Shown: positions 27,727 to 35,844 of the stretch, piece after piece
How the letters are laid out: the number at the start of each line of letters is the position of its first letter
How positions within the stretch are numbered: position 1 is the first letter of the stretch
Assembly: GCA_964547995.1 (NCBI GenBank)
Contig: CAZJRB010000056.1
Location: forward strand, 1 to 46,461
DNA from: CAZJRB01 sp964547995
GTDB taxonomy: Bacteria > Planctomycetota > Planctomycetia > Pirellulales > Thermoguttaceae
DNA length: 46,461 nucleotides
Direction: 5' to 3'
Notes under the pieces: model-generated
Databases searched by the model: none
What the model saw: only the letters and a program-made list of their open reading frames with translations
What the model was told of the DNA's origin: nothing
Program-made: the position numbers and the translations under genes

Positions 27727-30250
27727 ATGAAATTGTTCCGTTGTACCAATTGTGGGTTCCAGGTCCAAAGACCTACCCAGCCTTATAGCTGCCCGCAGTG
27801 TCGCACGCAGAGGGTGGGGCTGTTCACGCTCGTTCAGCCGGGCATGACTCCGGGCCAGATGGGAATGCCCGGCGCCCAACCCGGCATACCCGGCGCGCAA
27901 CGCGGGTATCCGCAGCAGCAGCCTGGCTATCCTCAACAACAACAGCCGCAGCAGGGCTATCCGCAGCAGCAACAACAGGGCTACCCTCAACAACAGCAAC
28001 CGCAACAGGGCTACCCTCAACAACAGCAGCCGCAACAGGGCTATCCGCAGCAACAGCAGCCACAGCAGGGCTACCCTCAGCAACAGCCGCCGCAACAGGG
28101 CTATCCGCCGCAACAGCAGCCGCAACAGGGCTATCCGCAGCAACAGCAGCCACAGCAGGGCTACCNNNNNNNNNNNNNNNNNNNNNNNNNNNNNNNNNNN
28201 NNNNNNNNNNNNNNNNNNNNNNNNNNNNNNNNNNNNNNNNNNNNNNNNNNNNNNNNNNNNNNNNNCCCAACAACAGCAGCCGCAGCAGGGCTACCCCCAA
28301 CCACAGCAGCCGCAGCAGGGCTATCCTCAGCAGCAACAACAGGGCTACCCCCAACAACAAGGTTATCCTCAACAGCAGCCACAGCAGGGCTATCCTCAGC
28401 AGCAGACACCCGTGCAGCCACAGCAGGGCTATCCGCAGCAGCAGACACCCGTGCAGCAGACACCCGTGCAGCAGCCACAGCAGGGCTATCCTCAGCAGCA
28501 GGCGCCCATGCAGCAGACGCCCGTGCAGCAAGGCCCGGTCCAACAACCGGCGGCACAGGCCCCCATTCAAACGCCTGTCCCACAGCCTCCGGCACAGCAG
28601 GTCCCGGTACAACAACCAGCGCAGCAACCCCCGGCACAACAGGCCCCGGCACAGCAGGCCCCGCCGCAACAATCGCCACCCCAGCCGACGCCCCGGCAAC
28701 CACCCGCGCCGCAGAAGCCGCCGGCAGCGACACCCCCGAAGCCGCCGGAACCGCCGCCCGTTCACAAACCCGTCCCAAAGCCGCCGCCCCAGCCGAAGGC
28801 CGAACCACCCAAGCCCAAGCCGACGCCACCGAAGCCTAAGCCGACGCCTGAGCCCGAGGCGGCAAGGCCCGAACCGCCTAAACCCAAGCCGAAGCCGGAG
28901 CCGCCAAAACAAAAGAAAGAACCTCCAAAACGAAAACCCGAACCGGAACCGGCAGAACAAGAAGCCCCCAAACCCAAGCCCGAACCAAAACCCGAGCCTG
29001 AAGCAGCAAAACCCAAACCCAAGCCGAAGGCGCAGCGTCCAAGCCCCGGGACTCCCTCCCCCACCCCCTCGTTCGACGCGGACAAAGAGGATGTGCCCTT
29101 GCCCCAGCGCAAGCAGACAGTCCACTCGGAGCAAGTCGTCTGGGTATACCCGGACAAGATTCCCACGCGCGGCGACGTCAAGCCGCTGCAAAGCGCCCCG
29201 GCCGTCGACGCCCAAGGACGCGTCTACGTCCACGCCCAGGGCCGGCTGGTCGCCTTGCAGGAAGAAAACGGCGTCCCCAATATGCTCTGGGAATACGTCA
29301 CCGGCAGCTACGCGCCGGGTCCCCCGGTCCTGGCCCCCGACGGCTCGCTGCGCCTCCACTGTAGCGACGGTACCGTCCACTGCATCAGTTCGACGGGAAG
29401 GCAGATGTTCAACCCGGTGGTAGTGGACGAGCCGCTGGGCCACGCCGCCCCGATCATCGACGCCCAGGGCAACACCTACATCTGCCACTTCGACGGCGGA
29501 CTGGTCAAGATCGATCCCGAGGGCCGGCTGCAATCCGGTTCCTACTTCCGCACCCGGCAGAAATTCGACGCCGGCGGAATCATCTTCGGCGATCTGCTCT
29601 ACATCGGCTCCCAGGACGGTTACATGTTCGCCATCCGCATGGAAGAACGCCGCGGCAAAAACACCTGGGACCATGCCCGCGAACAAGGCTACACCGGATG
29701 GTATATCCACTGTACGCCCGTGATCGACAGCGAAGGGCTCCTAATCGTCGCCGGACGCGAAGAAAACCTCTACGGCTTCGCCGAAGGCGGCAAGGAAGCC
29801 TGGAAGGCCCATATCCCCGGACAGATGCTCGCCTCGCCGGTCCTCGACGAGGACAACCACATCTATGTCGCCCTGACCCGGGCGGAACGCGGTGTGGACG
29901 CCCGAGGATCACTCGTCTGCGTCGACGGGAATTCCCACAAAATCCGCTGGGAATACGAAGCCAAAGGCCCCACCGAATCGACGCCCGTCATCGGCGACGA
30001 CGGCATCATCTACTTCGGCGACAACGAAGGTTACGTCCACGCGGTCGATATGGCCGGCAACGGCCAATGGACCGCCGAGGTGGGCGATTCGGTCCGCTCC
30101 GCCGGCACGATTATCGCCCCCGGACGCCTTGCCTTCGGCATCGACAACGAAAACCTCATCGTGCTCGAATGCTCGTCCCAGTCCATCGCGCAGACCGGCT
30201 GGCCGAAAATCGCCGGCACCCTCGCACAGAACGGAATCTGGAACGGGTAA
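27727..30250 (+). CDS. Zinc-ribbon, Gln/Pro-rich, PQQ-like beta-propeller protein (contains assembly gap)
   Basis: One gene broken by 100 Ns. It starts with a rubredoxin-type zinc ribbon (CTNCGF and CPQCRT). A long low-complexity region of GYPQQQQPQQ repeats follows, then Pro/Gln (PVQQ, PAQQ) and Pro/Lys/Glu stretches (PKPKPTPPKPKPTPEPE). It ends in a PQQ-like propeller of about 380 residues (VWVYPDKIPTRGDVKPLQSA; later SAPAVDAQGRVYVHAQGRL, DDGIIYFGDNEGYVHAVDMA). No signal peptide or membrane helix is seen. The reading frame before the gap and the one after it differ as written but match if the true gap is a multiple of three. AAAGG lies before the ATG. It is the last gene of the Srf operon. 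A scaffold or sensor role is inferred; the Gln-rich segment could self-associate. Confidence 0.8.
27904..28500 (+). repeat. GYPQQQQPQQ-encoding repeat array
   Basis: A 30-base unit encoding Gly-Tyr-Pro-Gln4-Pro-Gln2 is repeated head to tail on both sides of the N gap, with drift to PVQQTP units at its 3' end. High identity between units explains why the assembly broke here. Confidence 0.9.
28166..28265. other. Assembly gap of 100 Ns
   Basis: Exactly 100 Ns, the usual placeholder for a gap of unknown length. Codon phase on both sides requires the real missing length to be a multiple of three if the gene is intact, and 100 is not, so the number is not a real length. Confidence 0.95.
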
Positions 30251-30380
30251 AGGGTAGTCGCCCAGACAACCCGACACCGCCCGCCAAGCAGCCGCCTCTT
30301 CTCTTCAAAACATTTCCCATTCCCCGAGTCTCTCACCGGTCCAACCCGAAGTTCGTGCATACCGGGCTGACGACCGCCGT

Positions 30381-30410
30381 TTGCCGCCTGCCCGCCCGCC
30401 GTGGTAGAAT
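30381..30410 (+). promoter_or_regulatory. Candidate promoter for a leaderless transcript
   Basis: TTGCCG (30381-30386), an 18-base spacer, TAGAAT (30405-30410). Transcription would start about seven bases on, at or next to the A of the ATG at 30417, and no ribosome-binding site exists there. Confidence 0.45.
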
Positions 30411-30416
30411 CCGAGT

Positions 30417-31697
30417 ATGAGCGAGAAGCCCCAACCCGCCGAGAAACCCAAACTCCGCTGGTATCAGTACCGCCTGTGGCACTTGTTTGTGCTGACAGCG
30501 GTGGTTGCCATTGTGATGGGCGTGCTGATGGTTCCCGTCCATCGGGCGAGGCAACAGCGGGTCGTGATTGACGCGCTCCACGAACTCGGGTGGGTGGTAA
30601 CGTGCGATCCCACACCCTCGGGACCCGCCTGGGCACGTTGGCTCTTCGGCGACGAGACGTTCCTCGACGCGGTGGCCGTCGATTCGCCGCCCGGGACTTC
30701 CGACGACGCGATGGCACATCTTGGCCACATGCCGGAGTTGGAGCGGGCGTTCATTTCGGGCGAGAACGTCACCGACACGGGCGTAAGACGACTTGCCGGC
30801 TTGCGGAAACTCAAGACGGTCTGCCTCAGCGGAACGAGCGTCGGCGACGAGTCGGTGGGGTACTTCGCGGGCCTTGAGAACTTGGAACACTTGTACCTGA
30901 CTCATACCCAAGTCACCAAGGAAGGCGTGCGGCAGCTCGAAGAAATGCTGCCCGGCTGCAAGATCTGGCGGCTGGAGGAGATGACCGACTCGATCGGGAT
31001 GCGGTTCGTGTTGATCCCGGCAGGCGAGTTTATGATGGGGAGCCCTGACGGCGACGAGGACGCCGACGATGACGAACGCCCGCAGCATCGGGTGCGTATT
31101 ACGAAACCGTTCTATCTGAGCGTCCACGAGGTGACACAGGAGCAGTACGAGCAGGCCATGGGAAAGCGCCCGTGGTCTGGTCAGCAGTACGTGAAGTCGG
31201 GCGCGGACTACCCGGCGACGTACGTGAGCTGGGAGGATGCAGTGGCGTTCTGCGAGAAGCTCTCGGCCATCGAAGGTTGCACGTATCGCCTGCCAACCGA
31301 GGCAGAGTGGGAGGACGCCTGCCGGGCGGGTAGCACCACAAGTTTCTTCTTTGGAGACGATTATTCGGCGTTGGGCAACCACGCCTGGTATGACGAGAAC
31401 GCCTGGAGTACTGGTGAGCCATATGCGCACGGTGTGGGCGAGAAGAAAGCAAACGGCTGGGGCCTCTACGACATGCACGGCAACGTGTGGGAGTGGTGTT
31501 TGGATTGGTACGGCGAGGGTTACTACAAGGAGTCGCCGGTGGATGATCCAACAGGTGCGGGTTCCGGCGAGTTCCGTGTTCTTCGCGGCGGCTCCTGGTT
31601 CGACTATCCGAGGTTCGGCCGCTCTGCGGTTCGAATCGGGGTCAGCCCGGACGTCCGTGACTACAACTACGGCTTCCGTGTTTCCAGGACTCCGTAA
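30417..31697 (+). CDS. Membrane-anchored LRR plus SUMF1-fold (formylglycine-generating-enzyme-like) protein
   Basis: A 426-residue protein. A cytoplasmic N-terminus is followed by one membrane helix (about residues 22-42). About three leucine-rich repeats follow at 95-180 (LRKLKTVCLSGTSV, LENLEHLYLTHTQV). A SUMF1/FGE-sulfatase domain takes up 189-425 (PAGEFMMGS, YRLPTEAEWEDACRAG, YDMHGNVWEW, LRGGSWFDYPRFGRSAVR). The Cys pair that binds copper in true formylglycine-generating enzymes would lie after RGGSW; no Cys is present there, so it is probably a binding or structural domain, not an active FGE. LRR-SUMF1 fusions are common in Planctomycetes. The start has no ribosome-binding site and may be leaderless. 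Confidence 0.88.
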   Translation: MSEKPQPAEKPKLRWYQYRLWHLFVLTAVVAIVMGVLMVPVHRARQQRVVIDALHELGWVVTCDPTPSGPAWARWLFGDETFLDAVAVDSPPGTSDDAMAHLGHMPELERAFISGENVTDTGVRRLAGLRKLKTVCLSGTSVGDESVGYFAGLENLEHLYLTHTQVTKEGVRQLEEMLPGCKIWRLEEMTDSIGMRFVLIPAGEFMMGSPDGDEDADDDERPQHRVRITKPFYLSVHEVTQEQYEQAMGKRPWSGQQYVKSGADYPATYVSWEDAVAFCEKLSAIEGCTYRLPTEAEWEDACRAGSTTSFFFGDDYSALGNHAWYDENAWSTGEPYAHGVGEKKANGWGLYDMHGNVWEWCLDWYGEGYYKESPVDDPTGAGSGEFRVLRGGSWFDYPRFGRSAVRIGVSPDVRDYNYGFRVSRTP

Positions 31698-31837
31698 TCA
31701 TGTGGCGTTTTGCTGTGTTACCCTTTGCGGTTTGACCCTTTTCCCTTTTACCGCGCCCGAGCGTAGCGATGACCGTGTTTCCGGTCCCAATCAGTCCCGT
31801 AGGAACGTTCGACAGGGGCTCGGGACGGTGTGGGTGA

Positions 31838-31972
31838 GGGAAGTCCCATAGGGACGATTGAACGGATGATTCGGGGCGGCGGTGACGAAACGTGGCGTCA
31901 TGCCCTGCCCGTCCACTACCGCATCGCGTACAATGCACCGGCCGGATTCAACCGTCCCTACGGGACTTTCCC
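31838..31972. repeat. Inverted pair of palindromic arms (GTCCC family)
   Basis: The arms at 31838-31863 and 31945-31972 are inverted copies with a few mismatches. Each has a short inner palindrome: GTCCCATAGGGAC on the left and GTCCCTACGGGAC on the right. About 80 bases separate them, similar to the spacing at 1096-1232. Confidence 0.65.
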
Positions 31973-31995
31973 GGGGTTGTCGCCGACCGCCAACC

Positions 31996-32047
31996 CAGCG
32001 ATAAATCGCTGGCCTATTCTCAAACGCCCCTAATGGGGCGAGTTTGA
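31996..32047 (-). repeat. Twin hairpins, related to the repeats at the window's right end
   Basis: CAGCGATAAATCGCTG (31996-32011) is a perfect hairpin. It is followed by a second hairpin, 32020-32047, built on TCAAAC-GCCCC and GGGGC-GA-GTTTGA. Read on the minus strand, the second gives GGGGCGTTTGAGAATAGGCC, matching GGGGCGTGTGAGAATAGCCC at 46418-46437. Confidence 0.65.
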
Positions 32048-32144
32048 CCCGGCGTAGATGCCGGGGCCTACTAGCGCCTGCGGCGGCCAAGGGCCGCGAA
32101 CGGCCCTGTATGCATCCGCCGTCACGTGGTGCGGCGGGCCGGGA

Positions 32145-33101
32145 TCATTCGATCGTCAGGTCCGCAAGCGGCGGGGTGTCGGGGACGTAGAATGTCATGG
32201 AACGGCTCGTCTCGGGCGGCGCCGGGAACCGGGCGAAGAAGGTGACCGATTTGCCGGGCGCCAGCGTCGTGAACGCGGCGCGGGATGCCGTGGGAACCCC
32301 GTCGGCGTCGCGGTGGACCGGATACTCGCTCCGCGCCGCATCATCCACGAGAAAGACCCGCGACGGCAAGGCTTCGGCGTCTGTGCTGCTGAACAGGTGG
32401 ATGTGTTGATCGGTCGGATTGCGGTACCGCCAGCGGACTTCCACCAGGTCTTCGGGTGTGCGGCGGACTCGCAGGACCTCGACCATCAGCCCCGTCACGT
32501 GAGCCCCCGCAGCGAGCACGTCGGCGGGCGTTTCGGTCACGGACGGCGGCTCATCCGCGCCGACGGGGAGGTCCTCCATGGGGAGCAGGAGGCCGGGCAC
32601 AAAGAACGCGACGTGAGGGTTTTCGGCCGGGACGTCGAATTTCGCCCAGAACAGCACGGCTTTGCCCGGCGGCACGGTCGTCCACCCGATTTCCGACGCG
32701 AGCCGTTTTCCGCTGGGGAATTCGACGGGCGTGTGCTTCTCACCCCCGCTGCTGCAATAGACACCGGCGGCCAGCCGCTTGCCTTCGTCGTTGCTACAGA
32801 GCGTGATCGGCTTGTCGGTGGGGTTGCGGTAGCGCCAGCGGACCTCGACCAGTCCGTCCTTACCCCGGGCAACCCGCACTACCTCGGCAATCAGGCCGCT
32901 CGGCAGTTCCTCGGAGGCCAGGGCGCCCGTTTGCTGCGCAGGCGCCGACCGGCCGTCCGGCCCCGGGGATGAACTCGCACCCCGTTGCAACGAATCCGCA
33001 TCCGAATCCGGTTTGGTCCGCATGAAGACAAACAAGAAAACCAGCAACGCAATCAAGAGCAACACGAGCACGATCACCGCGAACAGGACAAATCGCTTCA
33101 T
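32145..33101 (-). CDS. Membrane-anchored protein with tandem beta-sandwich-like domains
   Basis: A 318-residue protein with one N-terminal membrane helix (about residues 4-27, FVLFAVIVLVLLLIALLVFL) and no cleavage site. A short linker follows, then two copies of one domain (about 75-185 and 205-318). Each copy carries LVEVRWRYRNPTD followed by a PPGKAVLFWAKF/APGKSVTFFARF strand and a closing FYVPxxxxxxDL-type strand. The pattern is typical of an extracytoplasmic beta-sandwich. I do not recognise the family. The start is set by GAGGAA nine bases upstream; the longer frame lacks support. It stands 114 bases downstream of the FIST gene on the same strand and may be co-transcribed. Confidence 0.75.
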   Translation of the reverse strand: MKRFVLFAVIVLVLLLIALLVFLFVFMRTKPDSDADSLQRGASSSPGPDGRSAPAQQTGALASEELPSGLIAEVVRVARGKDGLVEVRWRYRNPTDKPITLCSNDEGKRLAAGVYCSSGGEKHTPVEFPSGKRLASEIGWTTVPPGKAVLFWAKFDVPAENPHVAFFVPGLLLPMEDLPVGADEPPSVTETPADVLAAGAHVTGLMVEVLRVRRTPEDLVEVRWRYRNPTDQHIHLFSSTDAEALPSRVFLVDDAARSEYPVHRDADGVPTASRAAFTTLAPGKSVTFFARFPAPPETSRSMTFYVPDTPPLADLTIE

Positions 33102-33215
33102 GGGAGTATTCCTCGTTGGGTTTCGCATGGCCGCCCGTGCGTGAAGTGCTGGATTTCGCGTGTGGCACCTAAGTGTAGCCGCGAGGTCCGTCAATCAGGG
33201 TTTCCGCAACGGCGA

Positions 33216-34166
33216 CTACTTCTGGCTAATCGCGCAGATAACGATATGAAAGCCGACGCCGCAGGGCGGCGAGTCGTTGTCTTTGGGGCCGGTTTCGCCG
33301 CTGCCGTAGAAGCCGAAGATCGGGGCCCCGCCGACGGCGTCCTTGATCAGGCCGAGTTCCTCGTCGACGGCGCCTTTCATCTGACCCCGGCGGCCGCCGC
33401 AGTCGAATGCAAAGACCAGCTTGAGTTTGTCTTTGTCCTTGCCGACGGCGTTGGCGGCCGCTTCGCCCGCCACGGCGACGACCTCGTCCGGCTTATTGCC
33501 CGGGGCATTCTTGGCAGAGAAGCTGCACGTAAAGTCGCCGCAGAGCATGATGCCGATGTTCTTTTCCTTGCCGATACATTCGCCTTCGTTGTAGACGAAT
33601 CCCCCCATGGCCGCACCGCCGGCGATGCCGACCTTGTCGCCGAGCACGCTGTAGGCGCCCTTGACCAGCGGGTCGTTCTTGGGCACGTGGCAATCGCCGA
33701 CGAGGATGACGAACCGGCCGGGCGCGTCGCACGAGGAGGCCTTCTTCAAAGCCTCGCCGATCCGCTTGCCGCACGCCTCGTGGCCGCCCTCCAGATCGGA
33801 CACGGCCACGTTGACCTTCACGTCGCCGCCGATCGCCAGCACGCCGACCGTGCCGGTGTTGCTCTCTTGCGTGATCGGGGCGTACGCGGAACAGCCGTAC
33901 ACGATCTCGGGCTTGAAGACCGAAGTAACGCCCTTGAGCATGGCTTCCTTGTCGGCGGGTTTGTTGCCCGCACTGTCGAACACCAGCACGACCTTGGCGT
34001 CGCCCCCGAGGGCCTCCTTGGCTTTTTGGGCGGCTTCGGCGCCGGCCTTCTCGGGGTCTTTCTCCGCGGAGTAGCCGTTGCCGGCCGAAATGGCCCCGAA
34101 GGCGCTTGCCGCCGTCAACAACCCCAGAATCGCAAACACCACGCACGAGATTTTGCAGCACTTCAT
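33216..34166 (-). CDS. Secreted stand-alone FIST-domain protein
   Basis: A 316-residue protein with a signal peptide (MKCCKISCVVFAILGLLTAASAFG) and a FIST_N/FIST_C arrangement. FIST_N covers about residues 30-200 (VVLVFDSAG, GVTSVFKPEIVYGCSA, GVLAIGG). FIST_C covers about 205-310 (GGAAMGGFVYNEG, IFGFYGSGE). GFYxxGE near the C-terminus is a family hallmark. FIST domains are small-ligand sensors, usually cytoplasmic and fused to or next to signalling proteins, so an exported single FIST protein is unusual. The start at 34166 has GAGGAG eight bases upstream and begins the signal peptide. Several Cys residues (GCSA, SSCDA, GECIG, MLCGDFTC, DCGG) could form disulfides or bind metal. Confidence 0.85.
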   Translation of the reverse strand: MKCCKISCVVFAILGLLTAASAFGAISAGNGYSAEKDPEKAGAEAAQKAKEALGGDAKVVLVFDSAGNKPADKEAMLKGVTSVFKPEIVYGCSAYAPITQESNTGTVGVLAIGGDVKVNVAVSDLEGGHEACGKRIGEALKKASSCDAPGRFVILVGDCHVPKNDPLVKGAYSVLGDKVGIAGGAAMGGFVYNEGECIGKEKNIGIMLCGDFTCSFSAKNAPGNKPDEVVAVAGEAAANAVGKDKDKLKLVFAFDCGGRRGQMKGAVDEELGLIKDAVGGAPIFGFYGSGETGPKDNDSPPCGVGFHIVICAISQK

Positions 34167-34220
34167 CGAATCATCTCCTCGGGTTACAGATCGTGCCGGT
34201 CCGAATGTGACAACCCCGGT

Positions 34221-34250
34221 ATGATAGTCGGGCCGGCTGGGGAGTGCAAA
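34221..34250 (-). promoter_or_regulatory. Candidate promoter of the FIST gene
   Basis: Read on the minus strand: TTTGCA (34250-34245), an 18-base spacer, TATCAT (34226-34221). It would give a leader of about 48 bases with GAGGAG near its end. Confidence 0.45.
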
Positions 34251-34302
34251 CAACGGGAGAAGCGGGGACGCCGACTTGCCGGATTGTTCGTGGAGAAAGC
34301 CG

Positions 34303-34363
34303 GTAGCTACGGTCGCCAGACCGTGGGCAACGCAGACATCCACGGTCTGGCGACCGTAGCTAC
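34303..34363. repeat. Perfect 24-base inverted repeat with palindromic arms
   Basis: The arms 34303-34326 and 34340-34363 are perfect reverse complements around a 13-base centre. Each arm contains the smaller palindrome ACGGTC-GCCA-GACCGT. The stem could form a cruciform or a strong RNA hairpin. It lies between divergent genes, so it is not a terminator for either. Confidence 0.85.
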
Positions 34364-34506
34364 TACCACGGCTGGGCCGTGCTCAAAGGAAACTCCCCTT
34401 GGATACCGGGTTCGCCCTTGTGGTACACTTGGATAATTGTTAAATCTTCGCCCCGACTCCCGGTTGAACGCAACCGCACCCCCCTGACGAGTTATGACCC
34501 GGTTCG

Positions 34507-35844
34507 ATGCCGCTTGAACCCTATCCAACAAGGCTGACGGCATGGGGCAGATACCCCCACGCAGACGGGCTCGAAGTCAAGGCTGAGGATCTGGCCCAGG
34601 GCACCCTCCGCGCGGCCCTGTGCCGGGGTTTGGGCCGGTCGTATGGCGATTCCTCCTTGCCCGCCGTCGAGGACGATGTGGTCGTTGACACGACTTTGGC
34701 GGATCGGATTCTGTCCTTTGACGAACCGACCGGCATTCTCCGCGCCGAAGCGGGGCTTTCGCTGTTGGAACTCAACCGGCTGCTGCTGCGGAGAGGCTGG
34801 TTTACGCCCGTCTCGCCGGGGACTCAGCACGTGACCCTTGGCGGGATGGTCGCCTCCGACGTACACGGCAAGAACCACCACGTCGACGGCTGTTTCGGCG
34901 AGCACGTTACGGGCCTGAGACTCCGCGTAGCCGACGGCCGGATCGTCGACTGTTCGGACCACAACGAACCGGAGCTGTTTCGTGCGACGATCGGCGGGAT
35001 GGGTCTGACCGGGCACATCCTCGAAGTCGAGTTCCCCATGCGCAAGATACCCACGCCGTGGATCTGGCGTGAGAGCAAGCGGATGCCGCATCTCGATGCG
35101 ATGATCGGCGGATTGAAAGGGGCCGCCGGCGAGTGGCCGATGACCGTCGGTTGGCTCGATTGCCTCGCCCGGGGTAAGCGCCTCGGCCGCGGCATTCTGA
35201 TCAAGGGCCGCTGGGCCACGGCCGACGAAGCACCCCGAAAACCGCCCCGATTCAAGGGAAGCCTCCGCATCCCGTTCGCGTTTCCCAACTTCCTGCTCAA
35301 CCGCTTTAGCATGAAGGCCTTCAACGTCCTCTACTACCGGAAGCATTTTAAGCGGATCAAGTGCGGGATCGAACATCCCCGTTCGTTCTTCTATCCGCTG
35401 GATGCGCTCGACAACTGGAACCTGATCTACGGCCGGCGGGGTTTTGCGCAGTACCAGTGCGTGCTTCCCCATGCCGACGACAACGGCCCCGCGCGGCGTT
35501 TTCTCGAATTGTTCGCTTCCGAGGGGGCGGCGTTCCTTTGCGTCATCAAGGACTGCGGCCCCGAGGGAAAGGGCATGATCTCCTTCCCCCGGCCGGGAAT
35601 CTCCATCGCAATGGATTTCCCCATTCACAAGAAGAAGACGCAAGGGTTCGTTGATCGGCTCAACGAGATGATTCTTCACGAGGGAGGGCGCCTTTACCTG
35701 ACCAAAGACACCTTCACCCGGCCCGAGCACTTTCGCGCAATGGAACCGCGGCTGGAGGCGTTCGGTGCGGTACGCCGGAAGTGGGACCCGCAGCGGAAAC
35801 TCCGCAGCGCTCAATCGGTCCGCTTGCTGGGAGATACGATATGA
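34507..35844 (+). CDS. dprE1: FAD-dependent decaprenylphosphoryl-ribose 2'-oxidase (DprE1-like)
   Basis: A 445-residue FAD/VAO-type oxidoreductase. CRGLGRSYGDSS (39-50) and SPGTQHVTLGGMVASDVHGK (about 103-122) are the FAD-binding signatures of DprE1, which oxidises decaprenylphosphoryl-beta-D-ribose to the 2'-keto form in decaprenylphosphoryl-arabinose synthesis. The C-terminal region (KDTFTRPEHFRAM, KWDPQRKLRSAQSVRL) also fits the family, and the length is normal. The stop overlaps the next start as ATGA, so it is translationally coupled to the DprE2-like gene. Start 34507 gives the usual N-terminus but lacks a visible ribosome-binding site. The pathway is best known in mycobacteria and corynebacteria; the lipid and sugar used here are not known. 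Confidence 0.88.
   Translation: MPLEPYPTRLTAWGRYPHADGLEVKAEDLAQGTLRAALCRGLGRSYGDSSLPAVEDDVVVDTTLADRILSFDEPTGILRAEAGLSLLELNRLLLRRGWFTPVSPGTQHVTLGGMVASDVHGKNHHVDGCFGEHVTGLRLRVADGRIVDCSDHNEPELFRATIGGMGLTGHILEVEFPMRKIPTPWIWRESKRMPHLDAMIGGLKGAAGEWPMTVGWLDCLARGKRLGRGILIKGRWATADEAPRKPPRFKGSLRIPFAFPNFLLNRFSMKAFNVLYYRKHFKRIKCGIEHPRSFFYPLDALDNWNLIYGRRGFAQYQCVLPHADDNGPARRFLELFASEGAAFLCVIKDCGPEGKGMISFPRPGISIAMDFPIHKKKTQGFVDRLNEMILHEGGRLYLTKDTFTRPEHFRAMEPRLEAFGAVRRKWDPQRKLRSAQSVRLLGDTI

Larger units (their letters stand above)
31698..32144. other. Repeat-rich intergenic region
   Basis: The 447 bases hold no credible gene. They contain an inverted pair built on GTCCCATAGGGAC/GTCCCTACGGGAC (31838-31863 and 31945-31972), a further GTCCCGTAGGAAC-like fragment near 31793, and the hairpins at 31996-32047. 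The neighbouring genes converge here, but no classical terminator with a T-run is seen. Confidence 0.75.
34167..34506. other. Divergent intergenic region between FIST and dprE1-like genes
   Basis: The 340 bases contain no credible gene. They hold a leftward candidate promoter (34221-34250) and the inverted repeat at 34303-34363. Near 34424-34437 TACACT and GATAAT are possible -10 elements for the rightward operon, but neither has a well-matched -35. Confidence 0.65.

Noticed and set aside
27824..29710. A 628-codon minus-strand frame spanning the N gap
   Set aside because: It is a mirror of the Gln/Pro-repeat gene giving Leu/Arg/Gly runs; it crosses unknown bases and has no domain.
28166..30250. 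Frameshift or two genes at the N gap
   Set aside because: The frame changes only because 100 placeholder Ns are not a multiple of three; the same repeat peptide is encoded on both sides, so one gene is the simpler reading.
32058..32972. A 304-codon plus-strand frame
   Set aside because: It is antisense to the tandem-domain membrane protein, which has a good ribosome-binding site, a membrane helix and an internal domain repeat.
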